64,000 nucleotides of DNA, from positions 50,458 through 114,457 of the forward strand of contig NZ_CALBRW010000011.1 in the NCBI RefSeq assembly GCF_937927635.1, written 5' to 3'. Under the pieces are notes generated by a model. It was not told the DNA's origin. It made no database searches and saw only the letters and a list, made by a program, of their open reading frames with translations. Both the position numbers and the translations under genes were made by a program. The stretch is from an uncultured Microbacterium sp. Lineage in GTDB: Bacteria; Actinomycetota; Actinomycetes; Actinomycetales; Microbacteriaceae. Shown one piece after another: positions 32,848 to 42,196 of the stretch. Every line of letters begins with the position of its first letter. Positions within the stretch are counted from its first letter, which is position 1.

Positions 32848-33622
32848 CGACGCCTGCGATCACGGGAACAGCGCCGACTCCGCCGGCGTGCCCTGGGCGG
32901 GGCGGCACTTCCAGGAGAACACCCGCGCGGCCGATGACGGCTCCGCCGACCCCGCGCTGCTGGATGCGCTGCTGCGCTTCCGCGCCGGCACGGGCAGCCA
33001 GGCCGAGGTCGTGGACGCATTCCGCGACGCCCGCGTGCTGGTGCCGCTGGTCGCCGAGAAGGGCGACGAGGGCACCGCGCCCAACGGGCTGAAGGTCGAC
33101 AAGACCCAGGAGCTCTCCATCGTCACCGTCGCCGCTCCCGACGGGCGTCGCGTGCAGCCGGCGTTCTCGTCCGTGGACACCATGCGCCGGTGGGATCCTG
33201 CGGCCCGACCGATTCCGGTCGAGGCCATCCGCGTGGCCCTGTCGGCCGCCGACGAGCAGACCGACCTGGTTGTGCTGGACCCGGCATCCGAGACCGAGTT
33301 CGTCCTGCGCCGCCCCGCCGTGTGGGCGATCGCGCAGAGTCAGCCGTGGGAGCCCAGCTTCCTCTCACCCGAGGTCTTCACGGCCCTGCGCGAGAGCGTC
33401 GCGCACGAGCTGGCCGTCATCGACGTGTCTGTCGCGGCGGGGGATCCGGATGCCCGGATGCGCGGCCCCGAGCTGATCGTCACCCTCGAGCTCATCGACG
33501 GGCTGGATCGCGAGACGCTGGATGCCGTGCTCGCGCGTCTCGCGCAGCGCTGGGCCGCCGACGATCGCATGGCCGTCCTGGTCGACTCCCTCACCGTGAA
33601 GCTCACCCGCTCCGAGGGCTGA
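32831..33622 (+). CDS. SseB-family protein
   Basis: A 263-residue protein with an SseB N-terminal-like domain (DPALLDALLRFRAGTGSQAE, RVLVPLVAEKGDEG, QPAFSSVDTMRRWDP) and a C-terminal part ending in a small alpha/beta region. The family has no defined function in actinobacteria; enhanced serine sensitivity gave the name in E. coli. The ATG lies 17 nt inside hisA, so it is in the same operon. Regularly found beside hisA in this family of bacteria, to my knowledge. Confidence 0.8.
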   Translation: MSRATDDACDHGNSADSAGVPWAGRHFQENTRAADDGSADPALLDALLRFRAGTGSQAEVVDAFRDARVLVPLVAEKGDEGTAPNGLKVDKTQELSIVTVAAPDGRRVQPAFSSVDTMRRWDPAARPIPVEAIRVALSAADEQTDLVVLDPASETEFVLRRPAVWAIAQSQPWEPSFLSPEVFTALRESVAHELAVIDVSVAAGDPDARMRGPELIVTLELIDGLDRETLDAVLARLAQRWAADDRMAVLVDSLTVKLTRSEG

Positions 33623-33678
33623 CCGCATCCGCCCTACGCCCTCACACGAGGTCAGCCTGACCGAGACGTGAGGCCGGA

Positions 33679-33753
33679 GGAAGGTTCCCGGAGCGAGCAT
33701 CGGGGAGGAGCGAAGCGGAGGGGCCCCCGCTCTGCGAGCGAAGGGAACCTTCC
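33679..33753. terminator. Large inverted repeat between convergent genes
   Basis: GGAAGGTTCCC (33679-33689) pairs with GGGAACCTTCC (33743-33753). The 53-nt interior can fold further (GCGG-GGGG with CCCC-CCGC). It lies between SseB and DUF1844 genes, which face each other, so a bidirectional terminator is the simplest reading. No T-tract is present. Confidence 0.55.
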
Positions 33754-33775
33754 GCAGGCCGTCAGTCCAGAGAGC

Positions 33776-34162
33776 TCAGATGACCGAGCCGGTCCACTTC
33801 TCGCCCGGCCCCTTGCCGACGGCGTCCTTGATGGGGGAGGCCTCGCGGAAGGCCAGCTGCAGGGAGCGCAGCCCGTCGCGCAGCGGGCGGGCGTGCGCGT
33901 CGCTGATCTCGGGGGCGCCTGCGGTGATGAGCCCCGCCAGCGCGTTGATGAGCTTGCGGGCCTCGTCCAGGTCCAGCTGCGCCTCGGGCTCATCGGCCAG
34001 GCCCAGTTTCACGGCGGCGGCGCTCATCAGGTGCACGGCGGTCGTGGTGATCACCTCGACGGCGGGGACATCGGCGATGTCGCGGGTGGCGGCGGCAGCG
34101 GCTTGCTCCTGCTGCGCCCAGCGCTCGTGGCGGTCATCGGCGTGCTCGGCAGGAATCGTCAC
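33776..34162 (-). CDS. DUF1844 domain protein
   Basis: A 128-residue protein with the DUF1844 core VEVITTTAVHLMSAAAVKLGL and LDEARKLINALAGLI. The family is small, helical and of unknown function, often next to infC. The N-terminal 35 residues are charged and Gln/Ala-rich. GTG 34162 is the best start by family length. It is divergent from infC, and the TAGACT element of that promoter lies 18 nt away. Confidence 0.83.
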   Translation of the reverse strand: MTIPAEHADDRHERWAQQEQAAAAATRDIADVPAVEVITTTAVHLMSAAAVKLGLADEPEAQLDLDEARKLINALAGLITAGAPEISDAHARPLRDGLRSLQLAFREASPIKDAVGKGPGEKWTGSVI

Positions 34163-34179
34163 TTCGGGTTGCTTTCTGG

Positions 34180-34185
34180 TAGACT
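34180..34185 (+). promoter_or_regulatory. -10 element TAGACT of the infC operon
   Basis: TAGACT predicts a start near 34192, giving a leader of about 210 nt before infC, much longer than others in this window. Confidence 0.6.
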
Positions 34186-34191
34186 TCTGCG

Positions 34192-34402
34192 GGCTTCGGA
34201 GCTTTTCGCTCCGATACGAAAGAGGATTCACTTCCCACCCGCGCTTGCCGTTCAAGGCTACCGGGTTCCGCACCCCGCCGGCTTCGGTGGAAAGGGTGCC
34301 GAAGCCGGTGCAGTCTGACGCGCCGGCGGGTGGGGAGACTCCGATTTCGCCCGGAATGCAGACAGCATCCCGGTGGCCGAAACCACGTCTAAGGAGCTCC
34401 GC
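34192..34402 (+). promoter_or_regulatory. Structured infC-rpmI-rplT leader
   Basis: Three stems are visible: TCGGAGC/GCTCCGA (34196-34202 with 34208-34214), CCGGCTTCGG/CCGAAGCCGG (34278-34287 with 34299-34308), and an outer pair CCCACCCGC/GCGGGTGGG (34234-34242 with 34326-34334) that encloses the second. IF3 operons in many bacteria are autoregulated through L20-binding leaders, so a similar role is inferred. Confidence 0.6.
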
Positions 34403-35020
<618 letters not shown>

Positions 35021-35093
35021 GCCGCCCCCAGAACTCCCGCGCGAGCGGGTAACCCACCGTCGCCCGAGCGGGCGCCACACGAAGGAAGAGAAG

Positions 35094-35288
35094 ATGCCGA
35101 AGCAGAAGACCCATTCGGGTGCGAAGAAGCGCTTCAAGATCACCGGCAGCGGAAAGCTGAAGAAGCAGCAGGCCGGCATGCGCCACAACCTCGAGCACAA
35201 GTCGAGCCGTCAGACCCGTCGCCTGAACCAGGACCAGGTCCTCTCCAAGGCCGACGCCAAGGTCGCCAACAAGCTTCTCGGTCGCTGA
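35094..35288 (+). CDS. rpmI: 50S ribosomal protein L35
   Basis: A 64-residue basic protein with the L35 signature KTHSGAKKRFKITGSGKLK. GAAGGAAG lies 5 nt before the ATG. It is the middle gene of infC-rpmI-rplT, whose products are coregulated in most bacteria. The 73-nt gap after infC holds GAGCGGG/CCCG repeats but no convincing regulatory fold. Confidence 0.97.
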   Translation: MPKQKTHSGAKKRFKITGSGKLKKQQAGMRHNLEHKSSRQTRRLNQDQVLSKADAKVANKLLGR

Positions 35289-35321
35289 GCGCGCCGCACA
35301 CACGAATAGGAATCCAGGAAA

Positions 35322-35708
35322 ATGGCAAGAGTCAAGCGCGCGGTCAACGCGCACAAGAAGCGTCGCGTCATCCTCGATCGCGCCTCGGGCTACCGTGGCC
35401 AGCGGTCGCGTCTGTACCGCAAGGCCAAGGAGCAGGTCACTCACTCCCTCGTCTACGCGTACCGTGACCGTCGCAAGCGCAAGGGCGACTTCCGCAAGCT
35501 GTGGATCCAGCGCATCAACGCCGCCGCTCGCCAGAACGGCATGACGTACAACCGCTTCATCCAGGGCCTGGGCCTCGCCGGCGTCCAGGTGGACCGCCGC
35601 ATGCTGGCCGACCTGGCCGTGACCGATGCCGCCGCGTTCGCCACGCTGGTCGAGGTCGCCAAGAAGGCGCTGCCCTCCGACGTGAACGCTCCGAAGGCCG
35701 CTGCCTGA
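35322..35708 (+). CDS. rplT: 50S ribosomal protein L20
   Basis: A 128-residue protein that binds 23S rRNA early in 50S assembly and represses its operon in several bacteria. The basic N terminus RVKRAVNAHKKRRVILDRAS and the core DRRKRKGDFRKLWIQRINAA are typical. AGGAAA precedes the ATG. The last gene of its operon, followed by a strong hairpin. Confidence 0.97.
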   Translation: MARVKRAVNAHKKRRVILDRASGYRGQRSRLYRKAKEQVTHSLVYAYRDRRKRKGDFRKLWIQRINAAARQNGMTYNRFIQGLGLAGVQVDRRMLADLAVTDAAAFATLVEVAKKALPSDVNAPKAAA

Positions 35709-35723
35709 GCCGAGCCGAGCTGA

Positions 35724-35761
35724 GAAGACGGGCGCTCCCTGAAAGGGGAGCGCCCGTCTTC
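35724..35761 (+). terminator. Terminator of infC-rpmI-rplT
   Basis: A perfect 16-bp stem, 35724-35739 paired with 35746-35761, with loop TGAAAG. The right arm runs directly into the promoter of the next gene. Confidence 0.85.
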
Positions 35762-35767
35762 GTCTTC

Positions 35768-35773
35768 TAGACT
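35768..35773 (+). promoter_or_regulatory. -10 element TAGACT of the SpoU methyltransferase gene, leaderless
   Basis: TAGACT ends 6 nt before GTG 35780 and starts only 6 nt after the preceding terminator stem. Confidence 0.7.
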
Positions 35774-35779
35774 GGGGTC

Positions 35780-36592
35780 GTGCTCGAGAATCCCCGCTCT
35801 CCCCGAGTCCGTGCCGTGGCCAAGCTCACCAAGCGCAGTGCGCGAGCCGAGGCAGGACTGTTCCTGCTGGAAGGACCGCAGGCCGTGCGAGAGGCTCTCC
35901 GATGCCTCCCCGGTGCGATCGTCGACCTGTTCGCCACGCCCACGGCGTGGGAGAAGCACGGCGACGTCCGCGCGCTCGCGATCGAGGAGAAGGTCGAGGT
36001 CGAGTACGTCACCGAGCACGTGCTCTCGGCCATGGCCGACACCGTCACCCCGCAGGGCATCATCGCCACCGCCCGCCAGACGCCCACCTCCGTGCGCGAC
36101 ATCTTCGCGGCATCCCCGAAGCTCATCGCCATCTGCGAGGAGGTGCGCGATCCCGGCAACCTCGGCACCATCATCCGCGCCGCGGATGCGGCAGGAGCGG
36201 ATGCCGTGGTGCTGACCGGCCGTACGGTCGACCCGTACAACCCCAAGGTCGTGCGCTCCACCACGGGGTCGCTGTTCCACCTGCCGTTCTCGGTGGGCGG
36301 AGACCTGGACGACGTGATCACCCGCGCGCACGCCGCGGGCATGCAGGTGCTGGCAGCCGACGTGAAGGGCGACGACCTGCTGGCGGCCCGCGCCGAGGGC
36401 ATGCTGCGCAAGCCCACCGCCTGGCTGTTCGGAAACGAGGCCCGCGGCCTGGAGGACGACATGCTCGAGCGTGCCGACCGTGCGCTGAAGCTGCCGATCT
36501 ACGGGCAGGCCGAATCGCTGAACCTCGCCACCGCGGCCAGCGTGTGCCTGTACGAGAGCGCCTTCGCGCAGCGCGAGGTCGACCCGGAGTGA
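35780..36592 (+). CDS. SpoU/TrmH-family RNA 2'-O-methyltransferase
   Basis: A SAM-dependent ribose methyltransferase with a trefoil knot, 270 residues. The N-terminal substrate-binding part has AGLFLLEGPQAVREAL. The three SpoU motifs are NLGTIIRAADAAGAD, LFGNEARGLEDDML and LPIYGQAESLNLATAASV. The target is probably 23S rRNA, but tRNA cannot be excluded. GTG start from a leaderless promoter. The response regulator starts 4 nt after its stop, so the pair may share a transcript. Confidence 0.9.
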   Translation: MLENPRSPRVRAVAKLTKRSARAEAGLFLLEGPQAVREALRCLPGAIVDLFATPTAWEKHGDVRALAIEEKVEVEYVTEHVLSAMADTVTPQGIIATARQTPTSVRDIFAASPKLIAICEEVRDPGNLGTIIRAADAAGADAVVLTGRTVDPYNPKVVRSTTGSLFHLPFSVGGDLDDVITRAHAAGMQVLAADVKGDDLLAARAEGMLRKPTAWLFGNEARGLEDDMLERADRALKLPIYGQAESLNLATAASVCLYESAFAQREVDPE

Positions 36593-36596
36593 GACC

Positions 36597-37274
36597 ATGC
36601 GCATCCTGATCGTCGAGGACGACGATCGCGTCGCCGAGGCGCTGGCGGCCTTCCTCAGCCGCTCCGGGTACGCGACGGCCCGCGCCACGAACGGCGCCCA
36701 GGCGCTGGAGCTGGTGGGATCGGACACCGAGCTGGTGCTGCTGGACCTGGGCCTGCCCGACATGGACGGCGTGGACGTGTGCCGCCGCATCCGGTCCCGC
36801 AGCGGCGTGCCGGTGATCATCGCCACCGCCCGCAGCGACGTGCAGGAGCGCATCCGCGGGCTGCGCGCCGGCGCCGACGACTTCGTCGTCAAGCCCTACG
36901 ACGTGCGCGAGCTGCTGGCCCGCATCGAGGCAGTCACGCGCCGGCTGCATCCGCTGGACGCGCTGACGCCGGATGCCGAGGACCGGGCGCTCATCGAGGT
37001 GGACGGCGTGAGCATCGACCTGGTCGCCCGTCGGGTGCTGGTCGACGGCGCGCCGATCGAGCTCACTCGCAAGGAGTTCGACATCATCGCCGTGCTGGCC
37101 CGCTACCCGGGCGTTGCCGTGCCTCGGGAGCGGCTGATCCGCGAGGTGTGGAACACCGACTGGCAGAGCTTCGCCCGCTCGCTGGAGGTGCACGTCGCCA
37201 GCATCCGTCGCAAGATCGGCCGGGCCTCGCTGATCGAGACCGTCCGCGGCGTCGGATACCGCCTGGAGGGCTGA
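36597..37274 (+). CDS. Response regulator, OmpR/PhoB family
   Basis: A 225-residue transcription factor. The receiver domain begins MRILIVEDDDRVAEALAAF, with the phosphorylated Asp in LVLLDLGLPDMDG (near residue 49) and the conserved Lys in FVVKPYDVREL. The C-terminal winged helix runs from ELTRKEFDIIAVLARYPG to RSLEVHVASIRRKIG. The kinase gene follows after 4 nt. A direct repeat before the glutamate transporter operon downstream is its most likely target. Confidence 0.94.
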   Translation: MRILIVEDDDRVAEALAAFLSRSGYATARATNGAQALELVGSDTELVLLDLGLPDMDGVDVCRRIRSRSGVPVIIATARSDVQERIRGLRAGADDFVVKPYDVRELLARIEAVTRRLHPLDALTPDAEDRALIEVDGVSIDLVARRVLVDGAPIELTRKEFDIIAVLARYPGVAVPRERLIREVWNTDWQSFARSLEVHVASIRRKIGRASLIETVRGVGYRLEG

Positions 37275-37278
37275 CGCC

Positions 37279-38655
37279 GTGCGCCGCAGGCTGATCATCG
37301 TCTTCCTCGTGCCGCTGGTGCTGGTGCTGACCGTGCTGGGCGGCGCGTACGCGTGGTCGACCGCGCGCAGCGTGCAGCAGGAGTTCTACGCCGAGCAGCT
37401 GGGCGATCTGAGCTACTTCACCACGACCGCCAGGCAGGCGCTGCTCTCCGGCAGCACCGAGGTGTTCGATGGCGAGGCGCAGCGCTACCGCGAGCTCTAC
37501 GGCACCCGCGTCGTGATCGTCGATCGCGCGGGGCACCAGTGGACGCCCGACGTCGCCGCCCCGCAGCTGTCGCGCCCCGAGGTGGATGCGCAGATCAAGC
37601 TGGCGCTGTCCGGTCGTCGCGGCGAGCTGCCGCAGAACGTGCTGCCGTGGCAGTTCAGCGACCTGTCGCTGGTGGAGCCGGTCTTCGACGGCGGCGATGT
37701 GATCGGCGCGGTGGTGATGTCGGCCAGTGTGGAGGTTCCGCGGGCCGAGATCAGCCGGCAGTGGCTGCTGATCGTCGCGGTCGCGGCCGTGGTGATCGCG
37801 GCGGGCCTGTTCATCGTGTTCCGACTGGCCGGCTGGGTGCTGCGTCCCGTGCGGCGTCTGGATCACGCCATGGAGGCCATGGAGCGCGGCGACATGGACG
37901 CCCGCATCGCCGATGACACCGGCCCCGCCGAGCTGCACCGGATGATCCTGATGTTCAACAGGATGGCCGACGAGATCGAGCGCGTCGTCGCCCGGCAGCA
38001 GGAGTTCGCGCTGAACGCCTCGCACGAGCTGCGCAACCCGCTGAACGCCCTGCTGCTGCGCGTGGAGGTGCTGGCGGCCGATCTCGGCGAGGCCGGTGCC
38101 GCCGACGTGGAGAAGATCCGCGAGGAGGGGCAGCGGATGACGCGCATCCTCGACACGCTGCTGGGCTTCGCCCGCGGCGCCGTGCACGAGTCCGACTTCG
38201 AGGACGTCGATCTGCGCCCGCTCATCGAGCGCCGCGCGCAGGCCTGGCGCGAGGTCGCCGCCCGCCGCAGCATCGCGCTGCGCACGGCGGGCATAGCGCA
38301 CGCGCTGGCTCGCGTGGACGAGGCGGTGGTGGAGAGCGCGCTGGATGCTGTGATCGACAACGCCGTGAAGTTCTCGCCCGATGAGGCGGGGATCGAGCTG
38401 TCCGTGGAGCGGACCGACGACGGATGCCGCATCGCCGTGCGCGATCACGGACCGGGGCTGGAGCCCGAGGAGCTGGAGCAGGCCGCCGACAGGTTCTGGC
38501 GCAGCGCCCGCAACCAGAACGTCCCCGGATCGGGGCTGGGCCTGGCCATCGCAATGGACCTGCTGCGATCGGTGGGCGGGCGCCTCGAGGTGGATTCGCC
38601 GGACGGCGGCGGACTGCGCGTGAGCTTCCTCCTGCCCGCAGCGGGGGAGCGATGA
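37279..38655 (+). CDS. Sensor histidine kinase
   Basis: A 458-residue membrane kinase paired with the preceding regulator. TM1 is near residues 5-25 and TM2 near 160-182, with an extracytosolic sensor of about 130 residues between. A HAMP segment follows, then the dimerisation helix with the phosphorylated His in NASHELRNPLNAL, and the ATP domain with VIDNAVKFSPD, DHGPGLEPEEL and GSGLGLAIA. GTG start. The stop overlaps the TAXI lipoprotein gene, which suggests that this protein supplies the ligand signal. Confidence 0.93.
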   Translation: MRRRLIIVFLVPLVLVLTVLGGAYAWSTARSVQQEFYAEQLGDLSYFTTTARQALLSGSTEVFDGEAQRYRELYGTRVVIVDRAGHQWTPDVAAPQLSRPEVDAQIKLALSGRRGELPQNVLPWQFSDLSLVEPVFDGGDVIGAVVMSASVEVPRAEISRQWLLIVAVAAVVIAAGLFIVFRLAGWVLRPVRRLDHAMEAMERGDMDARIADDTGPAELHRMILMFNRMADEIERVVARQQEFALNASHELRNPLNALLLRVEVLAADLGEAGAADVEKIREEGQRMTRILDTLLGFARGAVHESDFEDVDLRPLIERRAQAWREVAARRSIALRTAGIAHALARVDEAVVESALDAVIDNAVKFSPDEAGIELSVERTDDGCRIAVRDHGPGLEPEELEQAADRFWRSARNQNVPGSGLGLAIAMDLLRSVGGRLEVDSPDGGGLRVSFLLPAAGER

Positions 38656-39617
38656 GCGTGCGGTGGGCCGGGCGGATGCTGGCCGCGGTCGTCGCCGTGG
38701 CGCTGCTGGCGGGTCTGGCCGGCTGCGCACCGGAGCAGCCCGCCTGGGCGCAGCATCCGCTGCGGATCGCCGGGGGAGGGGTGACCGGCGTCTACTACGA
38801 CTACGGCGCGCACCTGGCGTCCGCGCTGCGACGCGACCTGCACGTCGACGCGGAAGTCGTGCAGACCAACGGCTCCGTCGACAACCTGCGGCTGATCGGC
38901 GAGGGGAAGGCGCAGCTGGGCTTCGCGCAGAGCGATGCCGTCGCGGATGCGGTGGCGGGCACCGGCGACTTCGAGACGCCGCTGCCGATCCGCGCCGCGG
39001 CGCGGCTGTACGACGAGTATGTGCACGTCGTGGTGCGGGCGGACTCCGGCATCCGCAGCATCTCCGAGCTCAGCGGGCACACGGTGTCGCTGGGCGGTGC
39101 GGGCTCGGGCGTGAGCGTGGTCGCGCGGCGGGTACTGGCGGCGTCGGATGTCGCGGTGGGCGCTGTGCACGATGCGGCGCTGGGACTGGATGCCGCGATC
39201 GCCGCCCTCACCGACCGTCGCATCGACGCGTTCTTCTGGGTCGGCGGCCTGCCGACGCCCGGCATCCAGAAACTGGCGTCGAGACTGCCGATCCGGCTGC
39301 TGTCCATCGGCGCCGATGTGGTGGAGCGGGCGGATGCCGCGCATGCCGGCGTCTACCGCTCGGCGGAGTTCCCCGTCGGCGCCTACGGCAGCGTCGAGCC
39401 GACCGTGGCGATGACCGTGCCCAATTACCTGGTGACCTCGGCGGACGTGCCGGACTCCCTGGTGCGCGACGTGCTGGCTGAGCTGTTCGACACCCGTCCG
39501 GAGGTCGCCAGGAGCATCCCGGCGGCCGCGCTGCTGGATCGGAGGCTGGCGATCTTCACCGACCCGATCCCGCTGCATCCGGGGGCTGCCGAGTACTACC
39601 GCGACTCGCGGCAGTGA
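38652..39617 (+). CDS. TAXI-family solute-binding lipoprotein, probably sensory
   Basis: A 321-residue exported lipoprotein; the lipobox LAGLAGC places the lipid on Cys25. The mature part has the TAXI fold: LRIAGGGVTGVYYDYGAHLA, QTNGSVDNLRLIGEGKAQLG, ISELSGHTVSLGGAGSG. TAXI proteins normally serve TRAP transporters, yet no TRAP membrane subunit is nearby. Instead the gene overlaps the kinase gene as ATGA, so it most likely presents a small acid to that kinase. The ligand is unknown; glutamate would fit the operon that follows. Confidence 0.87.
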   Translation: MSVRWAGRMLAAVVAVALLAGLAGCAPEQPAWAQHPLRIAGGGVTGVYYDYGAHLASALRRDLHVDAEVVQTNGSVDNLRLIGEGKAQLGFAQSDAVADAVAGTGDFETPLPIRAAARLYDEYVHVVVRADSGIRSISELSGHTVSLGGAGSGVSVVARRVLAASDVAVGAVHDAALGLDAAIAALTDRRIDAFFWVGGLPTPGIQKLASRLPIRLLSIGADVVERADAAHAGVYRSAEFPVGAYGSVEPTVAMTVPNYLVTSADVPDSLVRDVLAELFDTRPEVARSIPAAALLDRRLAIFTDPIPLHPGAAEYYRDSRQ

Positions 39618-39629
39618 CCTCCTGGCACG

Positions 39630-39650
39630 CTCAAGAAACACTCAAGGAAC
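39630..39650 (+). promoter_or_regulatory. Direct repeat, candidate response-regulator operator
   Basis: CTCAAGAAAC (39630-39639) and CTCAAGGAAC (39641-39650) differ at one of ten bases and are spaced 11 nt start to start, one helical turn, the layout used by OmpR-family dimers. The repeat ends where the -35 begins. Confidence 0.65.
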
Positions 39651-39679
39651 TGGTTCGCGGGAGTCCGCGCGCCTAGTGT
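39651..39679 (+). promoter_or_regulatory. Promoter of gluABCD
   Basis: TAGTGT (39674-39679) is the -10. The position 17 nt upstream holds TGGTTC (39651-39656), a poor -35, as expected of an activated promoter. The leader to gluA is about 72 nt. Confidence 0.6.
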
Positions 39680-39758
39680 GAACGGGTCAGCGGATTCGAT
39701 GGGGAGCCACTGAACCCGTGTGCGCTCCCCTCGACCCGAAGGTCCCACAGGAGGCACC

Positions 39759-40505
<747 letters not shown>

Positions 40506-40555
40506 CCTTCCCGCGCGGAGATCCCGCGCACCCACAGCACACGAAGGAGAACACC

Positions 40556-41467
40556 ATGCGACGCACCAAGGCACTCGCAGGAATCGGCATCGTCGCCGCG
40601 GCGCTGATGGCCCTCACCGGCTGCAACAGCGGCAGCCCGTCGGCACCCGGCGGCAGCGGCGAAGGAGACGGCGCGAGCAACAGCGGCGCGATCTGGACCG
40701 TCGCGAAGGACGTCAAGCTCGACGGCAGCCCCACGTTCGAGAAGATGACCAAGGCGGGCGGCGTCACCGTCGGCGTCAAGGAGGACCAGCCGGGCCTCGG
40801 CTACCTCGACCCGACCACGGGTGAGCGCAGCGGCTTCGACGTCGACATCGCACGCTGGATCGCGGCATCCCTCGGCTTCGACGAGAAGCAGATCACCTAC
40901 AAGCCGATCGCCTCGGCGAACCGCGAGCAGGCCATCAAGAACGGCGACGTGGACTACTACGTCGGCACCTACTCGATCACCGACAAGCGCAAGGCCGACG
41001 TCGACTTCGCCGGCCCCTACTTCGTCACCGGCCAGGGTCTGCTGGTCCGCAAGGACAGCGGCATCGACGACGTGAAGGACCTCTCGGCCTTCAACGGCAA
41101 GACCGTCTGCTCGGCCACCGGATCCACGCCGATCCAGAACATCAAGGCCAACTACCCCGAGATCAAGACCAAGGAGTACGACATCTACTCCGGCTGCGTC
41201 GAGGACCTGCTCAACGGCTCGGTCGACGCGGTGACCACCGACCAGGCCATCCTGATCGGCTACGCCGCGCAGCACCCCGACAAGCTCAAGATCGTCGGCG
41301 GGCTGTTCACCGAGGAGCGCTACGGCGTGGGCCTGACCAAGGGCGACACCGTCCTGAAGGACCACATCAACAAGCTGTTCACCGACGGCCACGACATCTG
41401 GCAGAAGATCTTCGACAAGAACCTCGGCAAGTCGGGCATCAAGGTCGAGCAGCCCAAGGTCGACTGA
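40556..41467 (+). CDS. gluB: Glutamate-type ABC transporter binding lipoprotein
   Basis: The extracytosolic receptor of the importer, 303 residues. The lipobox LMALTGC sets lipidation at Cys23, followed by a Gly/Ser linker. The family 3 solute-binding fold shows GGVTVGVKEDQPGLGYLDP, SGFDVDIARWIA, YYVGTYSITDKRK and VCSATGSTPIQNI. A GAAGGAG site precedes the ATG. The hairpin after its stop can raise its level over the permeases. Confidence 0.93.
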   Translation: MRRTKALAGIGIVAAALMALTGCNSGSPSAPGGSGEGDGASNSGAIWTVAKDVKLDGSPTFEKMTKAGGVTVGVKEDQPGLGYLDPTTGERSGFDVDIARWIAASLGFDEKQITYKPIASANREQAIKNGDVDYYVGTYSITDKRKADVDFAGPYFVTGQGLLVRKDSGIDDVKDLSAFNGKTVCSATGSTPIQNIKANYPEIKTKEYDIYSGCVEDLLNGSVDAVTTDQAILIGYAAQHPDKLKIVGGLFTEERYGVGLTKGDTVLKDHINKLFTDGHDIWQKIFDKNLGKSGIKVEQPKVD

Positions 41468-41486
41468 CCGCAGCTCGTCCATCACT

Positions 41487-41520
41487 GACGGGCGGCCCCA
41501 CGGCAGCGGGGCCGCCCGTC
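41487..41520 (+). terminator. Intercistronic hairpin between gluB and gluC
   Basis: GACGGGCGGCCCC pairs with GGGGCCGCCCGTC, 13 bp, around an 8-nt loop, with no T-tract. Such hairpins after binding-protein genes protect the upstream mRNA or cut read-through. Confidence 0.7.
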
Positions 41521-41539
41521 GACACGAAGGGAGGATGGC

Positions 41540-42196
41540 ATGGACGTCATCTTCGGCAACCTCGACCTGTGGGGGCAGGCCATCAGCAACACCCTGCTGG
41601 TGTTCGCCGTGGGCGGCGTGATCGCCCTGGTCCTCGGGACGATCGTCGGCGCGATGCGCGTCTCGCCGGTGCCCATCGCCCGCGGGGTCGGCACGGTGTA
41701 CGTCAACCTCGTGCGCAACACCCCGCTGACGCTGATCTTCTTCTTCTTCGTGTTCGGCTACCCGCAGCTCGGGCTGCCGCAGCTGTCGAACACGGTGCTG
41801 GGCATCATCGCCATCGGCATCTACACCGCGACCTACGTCGCGGAGGTGCTGCGCGCCGGCATCAACACCGTACCGGTCGGACAGGCCGAGGCGGCACGCG
41901 CCATCGGGCTGCCGTTCGGCCAGGTCATGACGCTGGTGGTGCTGCCGCAGGCGTTCCGCTCGGTGGTGCCGCCCATGATGAGCGTCTTCATAGCACTGCT
42001 GAAGAACACCACGGTCGCCGCCGGCTTCTCGGTCGCCGAGCTCGCGGCCCTGCGCTCGACCATCTACGACTCGCACGACCGCCCCGGCAGCTCCATGGAG
42101 GTGCTGCTGTGGGTCGCCGTGGTGTTCGTCGCCCTCGTCATGCTGCTGAGCTGGGCTCAGCAGCACATGGAGAAGAAGTGGAGGATCGCGCGATGA
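41540..42196 (+). CDS. gluC: Glutamate-type ABC transporter permease
   Basis: A 218-residue HisM/GlnP-type permease with five hydrophobic segments. The cytosolic coupling loop reads EAARAIGLPFGQVMTLVVLPQAFR, the EAA motif that contacts GluA. GAAGGGAGG lies before the ATG. The stop overlaps the start of the second permease (ATGA), and the two should form a heterodimer. Confidence 0.92.
   Translation: MDVIFGNLDLWGQAISNTLLVFAVGGVIALVLGTIVGAMRVSPVPIARGVGTVYVNLVRNTPLTLIFFFFVFGYPQLGLPQLSNTVLGIIAIGIYTATYVAEVLRAGINTVPVGQAEAARAIGLPFGQVMTLVVLPQAFRSVVPPMMSVFIALLKNTTVAAGFSVAELAALRSTIYDSHDRPGSSMEVLLWVAVVFVALVMLLSWAQQHMEKKWRIAR

Noticed and set aside
41487..41520. True transcription end after gluB
   Set aside because: The permease genes that follow have no promoter of their own and are needed for transport. 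The hairpin has no T-tract and is more likely a stabiliser or partial terminator.
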